Source of the DNA: an uncultured eubacterium 1-6
GTDB taxonomy: Bacteria; Bacillota; Clostridia; Lachnospirales; Lachnospiraceae
DNA length: 64,000 nucleotides
Reading direction: 5' to 3'
Assembly (NCBI GenBank): GCA_903789595.1
Contig: CAIFEZ010000001.1
Span: 162,243 to 226,242 of the forward strand
Shown: piece after piece, positions 21,827 to 31,835 of the stretch
How positions within the stretch are numbered: position 1 is the stretch's first letter
Layout: the number at the start of each line of letters is the position of its first letter
The notes under the pieces: generated by a model
Seen by the model: the letters and a program-made list of their open reading frames with translations, nothing else
Database searches by the model: none
What the model was told of the DNA's origin: nothing
Made by a program: the position numbers and the translations under genes

Positions 21827-24400
21827 ATGGATCAATATATTGTAACAGGTATGACATGTGCATCATGCCAGGCCCATGTAGAGAAAGCGGTTTCAAAGGT
21901 CCCGGGTGTGAAATCGGTGTCGGTATCCCTTCTGACCAACTCCATGGCCGTTGACGGAACAGCCGGAGCGTCTGAAATCATCAAAGCGGTCGAGGACGCG
22001 GGATATGGGGCGGAGCCGAAGAATGCCGCTGTGCAGAAGCAGAGCTCTGCCGCAAAGCTCGCGGCGGAAGAGGATGCTCTGAAGGACAGGGAGACGCCGA
22101 AGCTAGTCCGTCGTCTGGTCCTGTCCGTCGGATTTCTGCTTGTCCTGATGTATATCACGATGGGACACAACATGTGGGGATGGCCGGTGCCGGCGTTTCT
22201 GGAGCACAATCACATCGGTCTTGCCATTCTGCAGATGCTGCTCGCGATTGTCGTGATGATCATCAACCGGGCATTTTTCATTTCGGGATTTAAGTCGCTG
22301 TTCCACGGTTCTCCGAACATGGATACGCTGGTCGCTTTAGGATCCGGCGTCTCCTTCGGCTGGTCGCTGTACATCCTGTTCCGGATGACCTATCTTCTGA
22401 CGACAGGGACATCGAATATGGATCTGATGCCGCTGTATCACAACCAGCTGTATTTTGAATCGGCGGCAATGATACCGGCGCTCATCACGGTCGGCAAAAC
22501 GCTGGAGTCTCTCTCCAAAGGGCGGACCACGGATGCGCTGAAAAATCTGATGAAGATGGCGCCGAAAACGGCGGTTGTAGAGCGAAACGGACAGCTGTCT
22601 GAGATTTCCATCGATGATGTGAAGCTGGGAGATATCTTCGTCGTGAAACCGGGAGAAGCGATTCCGGTGGACGGCGTGATCATCGAAGGAACAACGGCTG
22701 TGGATGAATCCGCGCTCACCGGTGAATCTGTACCGGTGGACAAGGGCGTCGATGATTCGGTCAGCGCGGCGACCATGAACCGCTCCGGCTACATCCGCGC
22801 CAGGGCGACGAGAATCGGTGAAGACACCACCTTCTCGCAGATCATTCAGATGGTGAGTGACGCCGCTTCTACAAAGGCTCCGATCGCGAGAATCGCCGAC
22901 AGGGTATCCGGCATTTTTGTTCCGGCGGTCATTCTGATTGCCGCGGCGGTCATGATTGTCTGGCTGCTTCTGGGACAGACGCCGGCGTTTGCTCTGGAAC
23001 GCGCCATCAGCGTTCTTGTAATTTCCTGCCCCTGCGCTCTCGGACTTGCAACGCCGGTGGCGATCATGGTAGGAAATGGAATGGGCGCGAAGAACGGCGT
23101 TCTATTCAAGACCTCGGAAGCTCTCGAAAATGCCGGAAGAGTTCAGATCGTGGCTCTGGACAAGACCGGAACCATCACGGAGGGAAAGCCCGCGGTTACC
23201 GATCTCATCCCTGCGGCGGGAATTTCTGAATCCGAGCTTCTGAATGCGGCTTACGCACTGGAGCAGAAGAGCGAGCATCCTCTCGCGAGAGCAATTGTGG
23301 CAGAGGGTGAGAAAAAAGGCCTCAAAGGCGCGGAAGTGACGGACTTTACCGCACTGACCGGAAGCGGACTTACCGGACGCATGAACGGACAGGTGCTTCA
23401 CGGAGGCTCCGGCAGCTTTATCGCGACGCTTGCTGAAATACCGGCGGTGCTTCAGACAAAGGCCGATCTGGTTGCACAGAATGGAAAGACACCGCTGTAT
23501 TTTGAAAGAGAGGGAAAGCTGCTCGGCATCATTGCAGTGGCAGACGTTATCAAGGAGGATTCTGCACAGGCGGTAAAAGAACTCCGGAACATGGGGATAG
23601 AAGTCGTAATGCTGACCGGAGACAATGAGGCAACCGCAAAGGCGATCGGCGCGCAGGCCGGGGTGGACCGCGTGATCGCGGGAGTGCTGCCGGACGGCAA
23701 GGAGGCAGTTATCCGCGAGCTCCAGAAGCAGGGCAAGGTGGCAATGGTCGGAGACGGCATCAATGATGCGCCGGCGCTCACAAGGGCGGATACCGGAATC
23801 GCGATCGGAGCAGGTACGGATGTCGCCATCGATTCGGCGGATATCGTTCTCATGAATTCCCGCCTGACCGACGTGTCCGCGGCGGTGCGACTGAGCCGTG
23901 CAACTCTCCGCAACATCCACGAGAATCTGTTCTGGGCCTTTGCCTACAATGCGCTGCTGATCCCGATGGCTGCGGGGCTCTACCCGGGAATCGAGATGAA
24001 TCCGATGTGGGGAGCCGCGGCGATGTCCCTCTCCAGCTTTACCGTCTGCATGAATGCGCTTCGGCTGAACCTGTTCAAGGTGCACAATGCGTCCCATGAC
24101 AGAGCTTTGAGGAAGAGAGCACTGCCGGAAACCGGGGCAGAAAAGATCAGGGAACCGGAAACTACGAAAACACAGGAGGAAGAAAAGATGACAGAAACTG
24201 TAAAAATCGACGGAATGATGTGCAATCACTGCGAGATGCATGTAAAGAAAGCACTGGAGGCTCTTGACGGAGTGGAAAGCGCGGAGGCTTCTCATGAACA
24301 GAAGCAGGCGGTTCTGAAGCTCAGCAAGGAAGTGCCCCAGGATGAAATCCGGAAAGCGGTAGAAGACGCCGGATACGAATTCAAGGGAATCAGTGCGTGA
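21827..24400 (+). CDS. copA: Copper-translocating P1B-type ATPase with N- and C-terminal HMA domains
   Basis: An 857-residue Cu(I) exporter. N-terminal HMA domain with MTCASC (C11, C14); eight predicted membrane segments; 'TGES' actuator loop; CPC (401-403) in TM6; phosphorylated Asp445 in DKTGT; 'GDGINDAPAL' hinge. After the last helices there is a charged linker and a second HMA domain (about 788-857) with MMCNHC, resembling a CopZ chaperone fused to the C-terminus. An AGGAGG site and in-frame ATG (24188) at the fusion joint could let this domain also be made alone. ATG 21827 follows GGAGGT. Regulated with csoR. Confidence 0.95.
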   Translation: MDQYIVTGMTCASCQAHVEKAVSKVPGVKSVSVSLLTNSMAVDGTAGASEIIKAVEDAGYGAEPKNAAVQKQSSAAKLAAEEDALKDRETPKLVRRLVLSVGFLLVLMYITMGHNMWGWPVPAFLEHNHIGLAILQMLLAIVVMIINRAFFISGFKSLFHGSPNMDTLVALGSGVSFGWSLYILFRMTYLLTTGTSNMDLMPLYHNQLYFESAAMIPALITVGKTLESLSKGRTTDALKNLMKMAPKTAVVERNGQLSEISIDDVKLGDIFVVKPGEAIPVDGVIIEGTTAVDESALTGESVPVDKGVDDSVSAATMNRSGYIRARATRIGEDTTFSQIIQMVSDAASTKAPIARIADRVSGIFVPAVILIAAAVMIVWLLLGQTPAFALERAISVLVISCPCALGLATPVAIMVGNGMGAKNGVLFKTSEALENAGRVQIVALDKTGTITEGKPAVTDLIPAAGISESELLNAAYALEQKSEHPLARAIVAEGEKKGLKGAEVTDFTALTGSGLTGRMNGQVLHGGSGSFIATLAEIPAVLQTKADLVAQNGKTPLYFEREGKLLGIIAVADVIKEDSAQAVKELRNMGIEVVMLTGDNEATAKAIGAQAGVDRVIAGVLPDGKEAVIRELQKQGKVAMVGDGINDAPALTRADTGIAIGAGTDVAIDSADIVLMNSRLTDVSAAVRLSRATLRNIHENLFWAFAYNALLIPMAAGLYPGIEMNPMWGAAAMSLSSFTVCMNALRLNLFKVHNASHDRALRKRALPETGAEKIREPETTKTQEEEKMTETVKIDGMMCNHCEMHVKKALEALDGVESAEASHEQKQAVLKLSKEVPQDEIRKAVEDAGYEFKGISA
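24174..24190 (+). promoter_or_regulatory. Internal ribosome site and ATG that would release a CopZ-like domain
   Basis: AGGAGGA (24174-24180), 7 nt, ATG (24188) in the copA frame. Translation from here gives a 70-residue HMA protein (MTETVKIDGMMCNHCEMH...), the normal size and start of a CopZ copper chaperone. Confidence 0.55.
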
Positions 24401-24438
24401 GTAATACCTGCGGTCTGCGGGTGAGGAACAGCAAAAGT

Positions 24439-24491
24439 AAGAGCAGGGTCTTACTGAACGGTGCGTTCGGCGGGATGCCTGCTCTTCTTTT
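24439..24491 (+). terminator. Probable terminator after copA
   Basis: AAGAGCAGG (24439-24447) and CCTGCTCTT (24478-24486) pair perfectly, followed by CTTTT. It ends the copper unit. Confidence 0.7.
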
Positions 24492-24668
24492 GATTATTAT
24501 CAGTTTGAAGCGCAGTACGCACTGCTGAAAAAAGGATTTAGAATCAGGCATTAGACGCAGACGGATTCATCCGTATAGATGAAGATGCTATATATATACT
24601 GAAATAAGTGATATACTCCAATAAGCCGGAAAAACTGAATTAACTTTAGGCATTGGAGGTCTGATCTT

Positions 24669-25835
24669 ATGTATTCTCTTCTGCTGGCAGTTATCTATCT
24701 GATTTTTATAAGTCTTGGGCTTCCGGATTCCCTTCTGGGTTCCGGATGGCCAAGCATGCGGGCGGCTTTTGGGGTGCCGTCATCCTATGCGGGATATGTG
24801 TCCATGTCCATCTCATTTATGACGATCATATCCGCACTCTTAAGTCCCAGGATGATGAAACGCTTTCATACGAAGTGGATCGTGACGGTCTCTATCTTCC
24901 TGACAGTCATGGGTCTTATCGGATTTTCTTTTTCTACATCCTACTGGATGCTGTTTCTGTTTGCGGTTCCATACGGACTCGGCGCAGGAGCGATAGACGC
25001 ATCGGTAAATAACTATGTCGCCAACAATTATTCGGGATCTGTAATGAATTTCCTCCACTGCTTCTATGGAGTCGGTGCAGTGATAAGCCCGAATATCATG
25101 GCCCTGGCGCTTCGCAAGGCAAGGTGGAATGAAGGCTACAGGTGGACAGCCTATATTCAGTTGGCAATACTTCTGGTGTGCATTGTCTCGCTTCCTCTCT
25201 GGAAACAAAATGAGAAGGATGCGGAAGACTCAGAAAAGGCCGAAGCCGGGATCAGAGAAGCAATCAGGCTTCCCGGAGTTATTCTTACGCTTATCGCATT
25301 TTTTGCATACTGCTCGGGAGAGGCTACGTGCTTCCTCTGGACATCCAGTTATTTCGCGGGCACCAAGGAAGGCCTGACAGAAGGCATGATAGCTTCTTTT
25401 GGCTCTCTGATATTTGGCGGTCTGATGCTTGGAAGACTTATATCGGGATTTGTTTCAAACAGACTGGGAGACAGACGCCTTATCAGAATCGGGATTATGA
25501 TTGAGCTGGTCGGTATCCTGATCGTAATGCTGCCAATCAGTAATTATTTGCCTGCCGCTGTCGGATTCATTCTGATAGGAACCGGTATGGGTCCTGTATA
25601 TCCGGCGATTCAGCACATGGCGCCTGAGAACTTTGGAAGAAGAAACAGCGCTGCCGTTATCAGTCTTCAGATGGCATCGGCATATGTGGGAAGCACCTTC
25701 ATGCCGATGGTATTTGGAAACCTGCAGCAGCATCTGGGGATTGGCATCATGCCGTATTATCTGCTGATATTTGCGGTACTAAATTTGGGAATGCTCGAGA
25801 GAACATATGCAGTTCTGATGAAAAAGAAAGGCTGA
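24669..25835 (+). CDS. MFS transporter (12 TM)
   Basis: A 388-residue hydrophobic protein with about 12 membrane segments and a central charged loop (about 177-192, QNEKDAEDSEKAEAG). The N-terminus 'LIFISLGLPDSLLGSGWPSMR' and 'GLGAGAIDASVNNYVANNYSG' resemble the sugar-type MFS group near FucP/YfkF-like carriers. Substrate unknown; the convergent AraC regulator and the galactose genes just beyond suggest a sugar, by inference. ATG 24669 has GGAGG 11 nt upstream. The intergenic space before it holds AT-rich DNA with no clear promoter I would insist on. Confidence 0.85.
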   Translation: MYSLLLAVIYLIFISLGLPDSLLGSGWPSMRAAFGVPSSYAGYVSMSISFMTIISALLSPRMMKRFHTKWIVTVSIFLTVMGLIGFSFSTSYWMLFLFAVPYGLGAGAIDASVNNYVANNYSGSVMNFLHCFYGVGAVISPNIMALALRKARWNEGYRWTAYIQLAILLVCIVSLPLWKQNEKDAEDSEKAEAGIREAIRLPGVILTLIAFFAYCSGEATCFLWTSSYFAGTKEGLTEGMIASFGSLIFGGLMLGRLISGFVSNRLGDRRLIRIGIMIELVGILIVMLPISNYLPAAVGFILIGTGMGPVYPAIQHMAPENFGRRNSAAVISLQMASAYVGSTFMPMVFGNLQQHLGIGIMPYYLLIFAVLNLGMLERTYAVLMKKKG

Positions 25836-25845
25836 ACTGATATTG

Positions 25846-26703
25846 TCAGTCTGTGCCTTCAGGCCGCTTGTCAAAGCGGTAATCTGTCGGTGTCATGCCG
25901 GTCATGCGCCGGAAGGCCTTGGAAAAATACAGGCCGTTGTCATAGCCTACGGAGGCAGCCACGGAAGCAACGGTGAGATCAGTATCACGCAGCAGTGACG
26001 AGGCGCGGCGGATGCGGTAGCGGTCCAGGTATTCTTTCGGAGAAGTGTGCAGCTCTTCGCGGAATTCACGGAAAAGCGTGCTCCGGCTCACACCGACATA
26101 GGAAGCGATATCGCTGATGCTGAGGGAGTAGGAGTAACGGGAGGCAATGTAGTCGATGGCACGGGAGACATTATCCTCGCTTGCTCCGGGCTGCCTTGCC
26201 GGATGGGATGCATTGGAAATCAGGATTCCCAGAAGCAGATAGAGCTCGCCCGTCATCCGCACAGCATCACAGAAGGTATTGCCGAAGGCCTCATCAATCC
26301 GCCGGATGTGTTTCCTCACTTCCAGCCCATATGGCAGCTGGCGCAGGACAAGCTGGCTGCTGGAAAAATCCGTTCTGTTCACGAGCGTGGCGGCATCTGT
26401 TCCCGCAAAACCGACCCATTCATAGGTCCAGGGGTCATCGGCGTCAGCCTGGTAAAAAATCTCCGTATCCGGCAGGGCAAGGAACATATCCCCCGGGTGC
26501 AGGCGGTAGGTGCGGCCTGCTGTGGTATAGATTCCGGATCCGGAGCTGATGTAATGAATCAGAAAATGATCACGAACGCCGGGCCCCCAGTGATATCCGG
26601 GGGTGCATTTCTGCCGGCCCACGTTGTACACGGACAGAGATATCATATTCTGTTTTTCAGCGACCTTATTGCTCTGCTTGAATCCGGCTGGCGTATTGCT
26701 CAT
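25846..26703 (-). CDS. AraC-family transcriptional regulator with cupin sensor domain
   Basis: A 285-residue regulator. N-terminal AraC-binding cupin (about 20-160): 'HFLIHYISSGSGIYTTAGRTYRLHPGDMFLALPDTEIFYQADADDPWTYEWVGF', the classic sugar-binding barrel. C-terminal two-helix-turn-helix domain (about 180-280): 'ISDIASYVGVSRSTLFREF' and 'VASVAASVGYDNGLYFSKAFRRMTGMTPTDYR'. It probably senses a sugar and activates a nearby gene; candidates are the convergent MFS transporter and galK/galE, from which it is divergent. The start at 26703 follows AAGGA on the minus strand. Confidence 0.9.
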   Translation of the reverse strand: MSNTPAGFKQSNKVAEKQNMISLSVYNVGRQKCTPGYHWGPGVRDHFLIHYISSGSGIYTTAGRTYRLHPGDMFLALPDTEIFYQADADDPWTYEWVGFAGTDAATLVNRTDFSSSQLVLRQLPYGLEVRKHIRRIDEAFGNTFCDAVRMTGELYLLLGILISNASHPARQPGASEDNVSRAIDYIASRYSYSLSISDIASYVGVSRSTLFREFREELHTSPKEYLDRYRIRRASSLLRDTDLTVASVAASVGYDNGLYFSKAFRRMTGMTPTDYRFDKRPEGTD

Positions 26704-26961
26704 TTCATTTTCCTTCTTTCATCTTAGAATTCACCCGAATGCTGTGACAAAAATATCGCGCCATTGAACAGCAACAACCGCAAAGCTTTTCTCATTCCTG
26801 AGAGGATATTGTTTGGGCAGAATCTGATCATGTGTGTTAGAATATAAATGGTTCCGATAATTTCAGTATAGATCGGATCCATTTCTCCTGCAACAAAATT
26901 ACATACGGATTGTACGAAAGTCTATTGTACTGTCTGCCGGATTAGGGCACAATAATGAAAA

Positions 26962-27030
26962 GCACAGCAGAAGCTGAAAAGCACAGCAGAGGCTGAATTG
27001 CACAGCGGACGCTGAAATGCACAGTGAAAG
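26962..27030. repeat. 19-bp imperfect tandem repeat in galK leader
   Basis: Units start at 26962, 26981, 27000 and 27019 (last partial), each beginning GCACAG and ending GCTGAA plus two bases. They occupy the last 100 bp before galK in the 366-bp gap (26704-27069) between the divergent AraC gene and galK; the rest of that gap is AT-rich with no other feature I can support. They could be operator sites or simple slippage products. Confidence 0.7.
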
Positions 27031-27069
27031 ACCAGACAGCACTATCAGAAAGTACAGGGGAAGGTTATT

Positions 27070-28251
27070 ATGACAGATCAGAAGGTAATTGAAGAATTAA
27101 GAAAAACATTTGAGGAAAAGTTCGGAGGAGAAGGAGAGCGGGTATTTTTTGCACCCGGCCGCGTGAATCTGATCGGCGAGCATATCGATTACAACGGCGG
27201 ACATGTATTTCCGTGCGCGCTGACGCTGGGAACGTATGCGGCCGTGCGGAAGAGAGAAGACCGGAAGCTGCGGTTTTATTCCGTGAATCTCGCAGAGGAC
27301 GGCGTCATCGAGGCGGATCTGGACGATCTCACCTACAAGAAAGAGGATGGGTGGACAAATTACGCCAAGGGTGTCGTATGGGCCTATCGTCAGGCAGGCA
27401 TGGATATTCCTGCCGGATTTGATTTTGCGTGCAGCGGAACGATTCCGCCGAAATCCGGCTTATCCTCCAGTGCGTCGCTGGAGGTTCTCACCGGAGAGGC
27501 TCTGATGAAGCTCTATGGGTTTGAGGAAGACCAGGTGCGAAACGCAAAGCTCGGACAGATCGCCGAGAATCAGTTTGTGGGAATGAACTGTGGCATCATG
27601 GATCAGTTTGCTTCCGCGATGGGACAAAAGGACAAGGCGATTTTCCTGAATACGGCGACGCTCGACTTTCAGTACGCGCCGGTTCCGATCGGAGAGGCGA
27701 AGCTGGTTATCGTGAATACGAATAAGCCGCATGAACTGGCAAATTCAGCCTACAATGACCGCCGAAGAGAGTGTGAGACTGCGCTGAAGGATCTGCAGAA
27801 GGTTCGCCCGGAGCTGAAGGCGCTCTGCGAGCTGAAACCGGAAGAGTTTGAATTGCTGAGCAATGCCATCGCCGATCCGGTTTGCAGGAAACGCGCAAAG
27901 CACGCGGTATATGAAGACGCCCGCACCACGGAGGCAGTGGAGAAGCTGAATCAGGGAGATATCGCGGCTTTCGGAAAGCTGATGAACGCGTCCCACGTCT
28001 CTCTGCGGGATGATTTTGAGGTTTCCTGCAGAGAACTGGATGTGCTTGCGGAAGAAGCGTGGAAGATTCCGGGAGTCATCGGCGCCCGTATGACCGGAGG
28101 CGGATTCGGCGGGTGTACGGTAAATATCGTGGAAGATAATTCTGTCGATACGTTTGTCGATCAGGTTGGAAAAAATTACACGGAAAAGACCGGTCTGGTA
28201 CCGTCTTTCTACATTGTATCCATCGGAGACGGACCGTCGGAGGTGGGCTGA
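27070..28251 (+). CDS. galK: Galactokinase
   Basis: A 393-residue GHMP kinase of normal length. N-terminal galactokinase signature 'GRVNLIGEHIDYNGGHVFPCAL' (30-51), ATP loop 'PPKSGLSSSASLEV', and C-terminal 'GARMTGGGFGGCTVNIV'. It phosphorylates galactose at C1 in the Leloir pathway. GalE follows after 88 bp; galT is not in the window, so the pathway is completed elsewhere. ATG 27070 follows GGGGAAGG. Confidence 0.97.
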   Translation: MTDQKVIEELRKTFEEKFGGEGERVFFAPGRVNLIGEHIDYNGGHVFPCALTLGTYAAVRKREDRKLRFYSVNLAEDGVIEADLDDLTYKKEDGWTNYAKGVVWAYRQAGMDIPAGFDFACSGTIPPKSGLSSSASLEVLTGEALMKLYGFEEDQVRNAKLGQIAENQFVGMNCGIMDQFASAMGQKDKAIFLNTATLDFQYAPVPIGEAKLVIVNTNKPHELANSAYNDRRRECETALKDLQKVRPELKALCELKPEEFELLSNAIADPVCRKRAKHAVYEDARTTEAVEKLNQGDIAAFGKLMNASHVSLRDDFEVSCRELDVLAEEAWKIPGVIGARMTGGGFGGCTVNIVEDNSVDTFVDQVGKNYTEKTGLVPSFYIVSIGDGPSEVG

Positions 28252-28339
28252 ATTTCGCCGACAGAATTATTGTATCAGGTATCTGGAAATGATGTGTGAA
28301 GAATGATGTCATCCGAAGAATGACGGGGAGGAGAAAATC

Positions 28340-29356
28340 ATGCAGATTTTAGTTACAGGCGGAACCGGATTTATCGGAAGTCATACCTGTGTGGAGCTTC
28401 TGAACGCAGGGTATGATGTGGTGATTGCGGACAACCTTTACAATTCAAAGGAACTTGTGGTCGACCGGATTGAGACGATCACCGGAAAAAGACCGAAGTT
28501 TTACAAGATAGACGTATGTGACCGCAAGGCTCTGGATGCTCTGTTTGACGCAGAGAAGATCGACGCGGTGATTCATTTCGCCGGTTACAAGGCGGTCGGG
28601 GAGTCTACCAGAAAGCCGATTGAATATTATACCAACAACCTGCTGAGCACACTGACGCTCACTGACGTCATGAGAAACCACAACTGCAAACAGTTTGTTT
28701 TCTCGTCTTCCGCTACGGTATACGGAGATCCGGCTGAAATCCCGATCACCGAGAACTGCCCGCTGGGCACGACGACCAACCCTTACGGCGAGACAAAGGC
28801 CATGCAGGAGAGAATCCTGACGGATATCTGGAAGGCGGACAACAGCTGGAAGGTCATGCTGCTTCGTTACTTCAACCCGATCGGAGCGCATGAAAGCGGT
28901 CTGATCGGAGAGGATCCGAAGGGAATTCCGAACAACCTGCTTCCGTACGTCGCCCAGGTGGCGTCCGGAAAGCTCGAAAAGGTCCATGTATTCGGCAATG
29001 ATTATGATACGCCGGACGGAACCGGTGTCCGCGACTATATCCATGTCGTTGATTTGGCGAAGGGACATGTAAAGGCGATCGAAGGCTTCCGCAGACTTGA
29101 CGGGGTTCAGATTTTTAATCTGGGAACCGGTGTTGGTTATTCGGTCCTGGACATCATCAAGGCTTTTTCCAAGGCGTGCGGTAAGGAAATTCCCTATGTC
29201 ATCGATCCGAGACGTCCGGGAGACATCGCAACCTGTTATTCGGATCCGACAAAGGCAAAGGAAATTCTCGGATGGACCGCGGAGAAGAATATCGAAGATA
29301 TGTGCCGCGATTCCTGGAACTGGCAGGTGAAAAATCCGAACGGGTACGGAGCATAA
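28340..29356 (+). CDS. galE: UDP-glucose 4-epimerase
   Basis: A 338-residue extended SDR. N-terminal NAD motif 'VTGGTGFIGSHT', then 'DVCDRKALDALF', 'VIHFAGYKAVGEST', catalytic 'FSSSATVYGDP' and 'YGETKAMQE' (YxxxK), and 'GVRDYIHVVDLAKGH'. It interconverts UDP-galactose and UDP-glucose. Same strand as galK, GGGGAGGAG upstream of ATG 28340. The next frame starts 6 nt after its stop, so the AraC-GH39 gene may be co-transcribed. Confidence 0.97.
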   Translation: MQILVTGGTGFIGSHTCVELLNAGYDVVIADNLYNSKELVVDRIETITGKRPKFYKIDVCDRKALDALFDAEKIDAVIHFAGYKAVGESTRKPIEYYTNNLLSTLTLTDVMRNHNCKQFVFSSSATVYGDPAEIPITENCPLGTTTNPYGETKAMQERILTDIWKADNSWKVMLLRYFNPIGAHESGLIGEDPKGIPNNLLPYVAQVASGKLEKVHVFGNDYDTPDGTGVRDYIHVVDLAKGHVKAIEGFRRLDGVQIFNLGTGVGYSVLDIIKAFSKACGKEIPYVIDPRRPGDIATCYSDPTKAKEILGWTAEKNIEDMCRDSWNWQVKNPNGYGA

Positions 29357-29362
29357 AACAGA

Positions 29363-31775
29363 TTGAAAGATCTAGATTTTACCGTTCGAAGGGCGTGCGG
29401 CGGGGAAGAACATATACAGACGGATCTTCTGGTATTATATCTGCTGGAAGGGGAGATGACAGTACAATATTACGGAGAGAAGACGCACATGTGCCGGGAG
29501 GATATTCTTCTTCTGAATCCCGGCACCGCTTACAGATTCGAAGATGTCCGCGGTGCACTGTATGCCGTGGCCTCCTATTCCGGCCCGCTGACATCACAGA
29601 TCATGGGAGGCGGAAGCCTGATTCTGTATGCGGATTCGGTTGATGATACCGTGCATTCGTATCAGGATATTCGTGATATTCTGATGGATCTCACGGCTGA
29701 ATATACGTATCAGAGACATCAGAGAGAGGCCCGGAAGGACAGTCTGCTGCTGGAGCTGCTGGATCATCTGATTGAGAATCATTCGCTCGGAGGGACTTCA
29801 GACGGGACGGAAGAAGGCGAATCCGACATGAGGATGCGGCAGATGATGCAGTATATTACCGGCCATATCAATGAGGACATAAATCTGTCGGCCCTGGCGG
29901 AAAAAATGTATGTTTCAACGTCTACCTTGTCGAGAATCTTCCGGAAAAAGACCGGTGTTTACTTCGCGGATTACGTTGCGCAGCTGCGGGTGAAATCTTC
30001 TCTGGGACTGCTGAACTTTTCGGACCAGAATATGACACAGATTGCTCTGAACGTCGGTTTTTCGAATTCCGCCGCGTTCAGTCGGGCTTTCCGCAAAATC
30101 ATGCATATGACGCCATCCGAATACCGGGACAAAAACAGCGAAATCGCACGGGAGAAGGAGAAGCAGAGACAAGAGGAAGAACAGGCAATTCGTCATGAAC
30201 TTCAGAATAAAGGGTACCGGGAAGATTCAGGCGAACATGTGTGCCGTGTTTCGCTGGATCTGAAGAGGACGGAGCCGCAGGCGTATCAGCAGGTATGGAG
30301 AAAGGCTATAAACATAGGGCCGCTCTACAGCATGACAAATGCGAATATACAATTTCATGTCCTGTATCTGCAGGAACATCTGCATTTTCAGGCTATCCGT
30401 CTCTGGAATATTTTTTCTGTAAAGGCACAGGTATCTGACGGGAAAAGCTATGGTCAGTATAATTTCGATATTATCAATCAGACACTGGATTTTCTGGTGA
30501 ATAATCACTTGAAACCATTTCTGGATTTCGGACGAAGACCGGACACGGCTGTCAGAACGGGCGGAGAGACCATCTATTACAACGAAGAGTATGTATTCTT
30601 TGAGTCAAGAGAAATCTGGGAGGATATTTTTGCTGCTTTCATCGGAAACATTGTGAATCGATATGGAATACAGGAGGTGTCATCCTGGATTTTTGAACTT
30701 TCCCATGACGGTTTCCATGGGGGAGATTCTGACTTGTATCAGGATGAACATTATGATTTTTTCCGGTCATGGAATTACATGTACCGAGTTATTCGAACAT
30801 CCATACCGGAAGCGCCAATAGGGGGGAATTTCATCGGTCGTTGACAATGATCTGGAATTCGATGCGGTATTCTACAAAAAATGCGTTGAGAATTGCTGCG
30901 TTCCGGATTATGTATCGTATCTTCTGTTTCCATATGATAGTCAGAGCGGGCTGGCACCCTGTGTAACAGACAACCCGAACAAGGAAGAAAATCAGATTCT
31001 TCAGATACGGCAGGCCATGAACGACTGCGGAATCAGTAACTGCAGACTTTACATAACGGAATGGAACAATACCATCGCAAACCGCAATTTTCTGAACGAC
31101 TCCTGTTTTCGTTCCGCATATATGATTGCCCGTGTCATCGGCCTCTGGGGAAGCACGGACATGATGTGCGTGATGGGAGGCACAGACTGGGTCAGCAGTT
31201 ATTTTGATACTAGCAGGGTCGTCAACGGCGGGGTGGGTCTGCTCACAAAAGATACGATCCGAAAGCCTGCTTTCTTTGCACTCGCTTTTCTCAATCAGCT
31301 GGGACCCGGATTTCTGTCGCGAGGGAAAAATTACATCATAACCAAAAATGAAAAGAATGAGATATTTATTCTGTTTCATCATTTTTCGTGGTTCCGAAAG
31401 GGTATGATTCCCGGTGATGAACAGGTGGATCTCGAAGAAGTCCGAGGAATCCGTTTCGAAGATGAAAAGCCCCTGAGGATCGAGCTGATTCTGCAGCATA
31501 TGGACAGCCAGGGTGAATATGCCGTCAAGAACAGACGCTTGAATGCAAAGAGCGGCAGTCTGCTGGACAAGTGGAGCCGACTCGGGTTCGAGAGCAGTCT
31601 GACACGGGAAGAAATTAAATACCTTCAGGCGGTCAGCATTCCGGAGGTGGAGCTTCAGAGAGAAAGCACAGACGCAGAGGGAACGCTGAAAGTGTCTGTC
31701 GAACTGGAGGCACAGGAAGTTGTGCTGATGCATATCTATCAAAGAAGAGAAAATGGAACTGCATTGAGACCTTGA
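29363..31775 (+). pseudogene. AraC-family regulator fused to GH39-like domain, split by +1 frameshift at a G6 tract
   Basis: Frame one (29363-30844) gives 493 residues: a cupin-like sensor, an AraC HTH ('LSALAEKMYVSTSTLSRIFRKKTG', 'IALNVGFSNSAAFSRAFRKIMHMTPSEYR'), then the first part of a GH39-type barrel. The barrel continues in another frame from about 30822 to 31775 ('SSVVDNDLEFDAVFYKKC...YITEWNNT...WGSTDMMCVMGGTDW'). The switch lies at GGGGGG (30821-30826); removing one G restores one frame of about 803 residues. The usual GH39 acid/base 'NEP' seems replaced by 'SHD' (WIFELSHDG), while the nucleophile-like 'TEWN' stays, so the domain may sense rather than cut glycans. Start is TTG 29363 with weak GGAG. 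It could be a pseudogene or a phase-variable gene. Confidence 0.75.
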
Positions 31776-31783
31776 GTTGATCG

Positions 31784-31835
31784 AAAAGGGACTTTGCAAG
31801 AGATGACATTCATCTGTTGCAGGGGCCTTTTTTTT
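31784..31835 (+). terminator. Rho-independent terminator after the GH39 half
   Basis: AAGG...TGCAA...GATG pairs with CATC...TTGCA...CCTT, followed by eight Ts. It separates the regulator from the isomerase gene. The next 270 bp (to 32105) hold no gene. Confidence 0.75.

Noticed and set aside
26962..27030. CRISPR-like repeat array before galK
   Set aside because: Units are 19 bp, contiguous without spacers and imperfect; no cas genes nearby.
29363..30844. Treating the AraC half as a complete stand-alone regulator
   Set aside because: The frame ends in the middle of the GH39-like domain and that domain resumes at once in another frame, so a split gene explains the data better.
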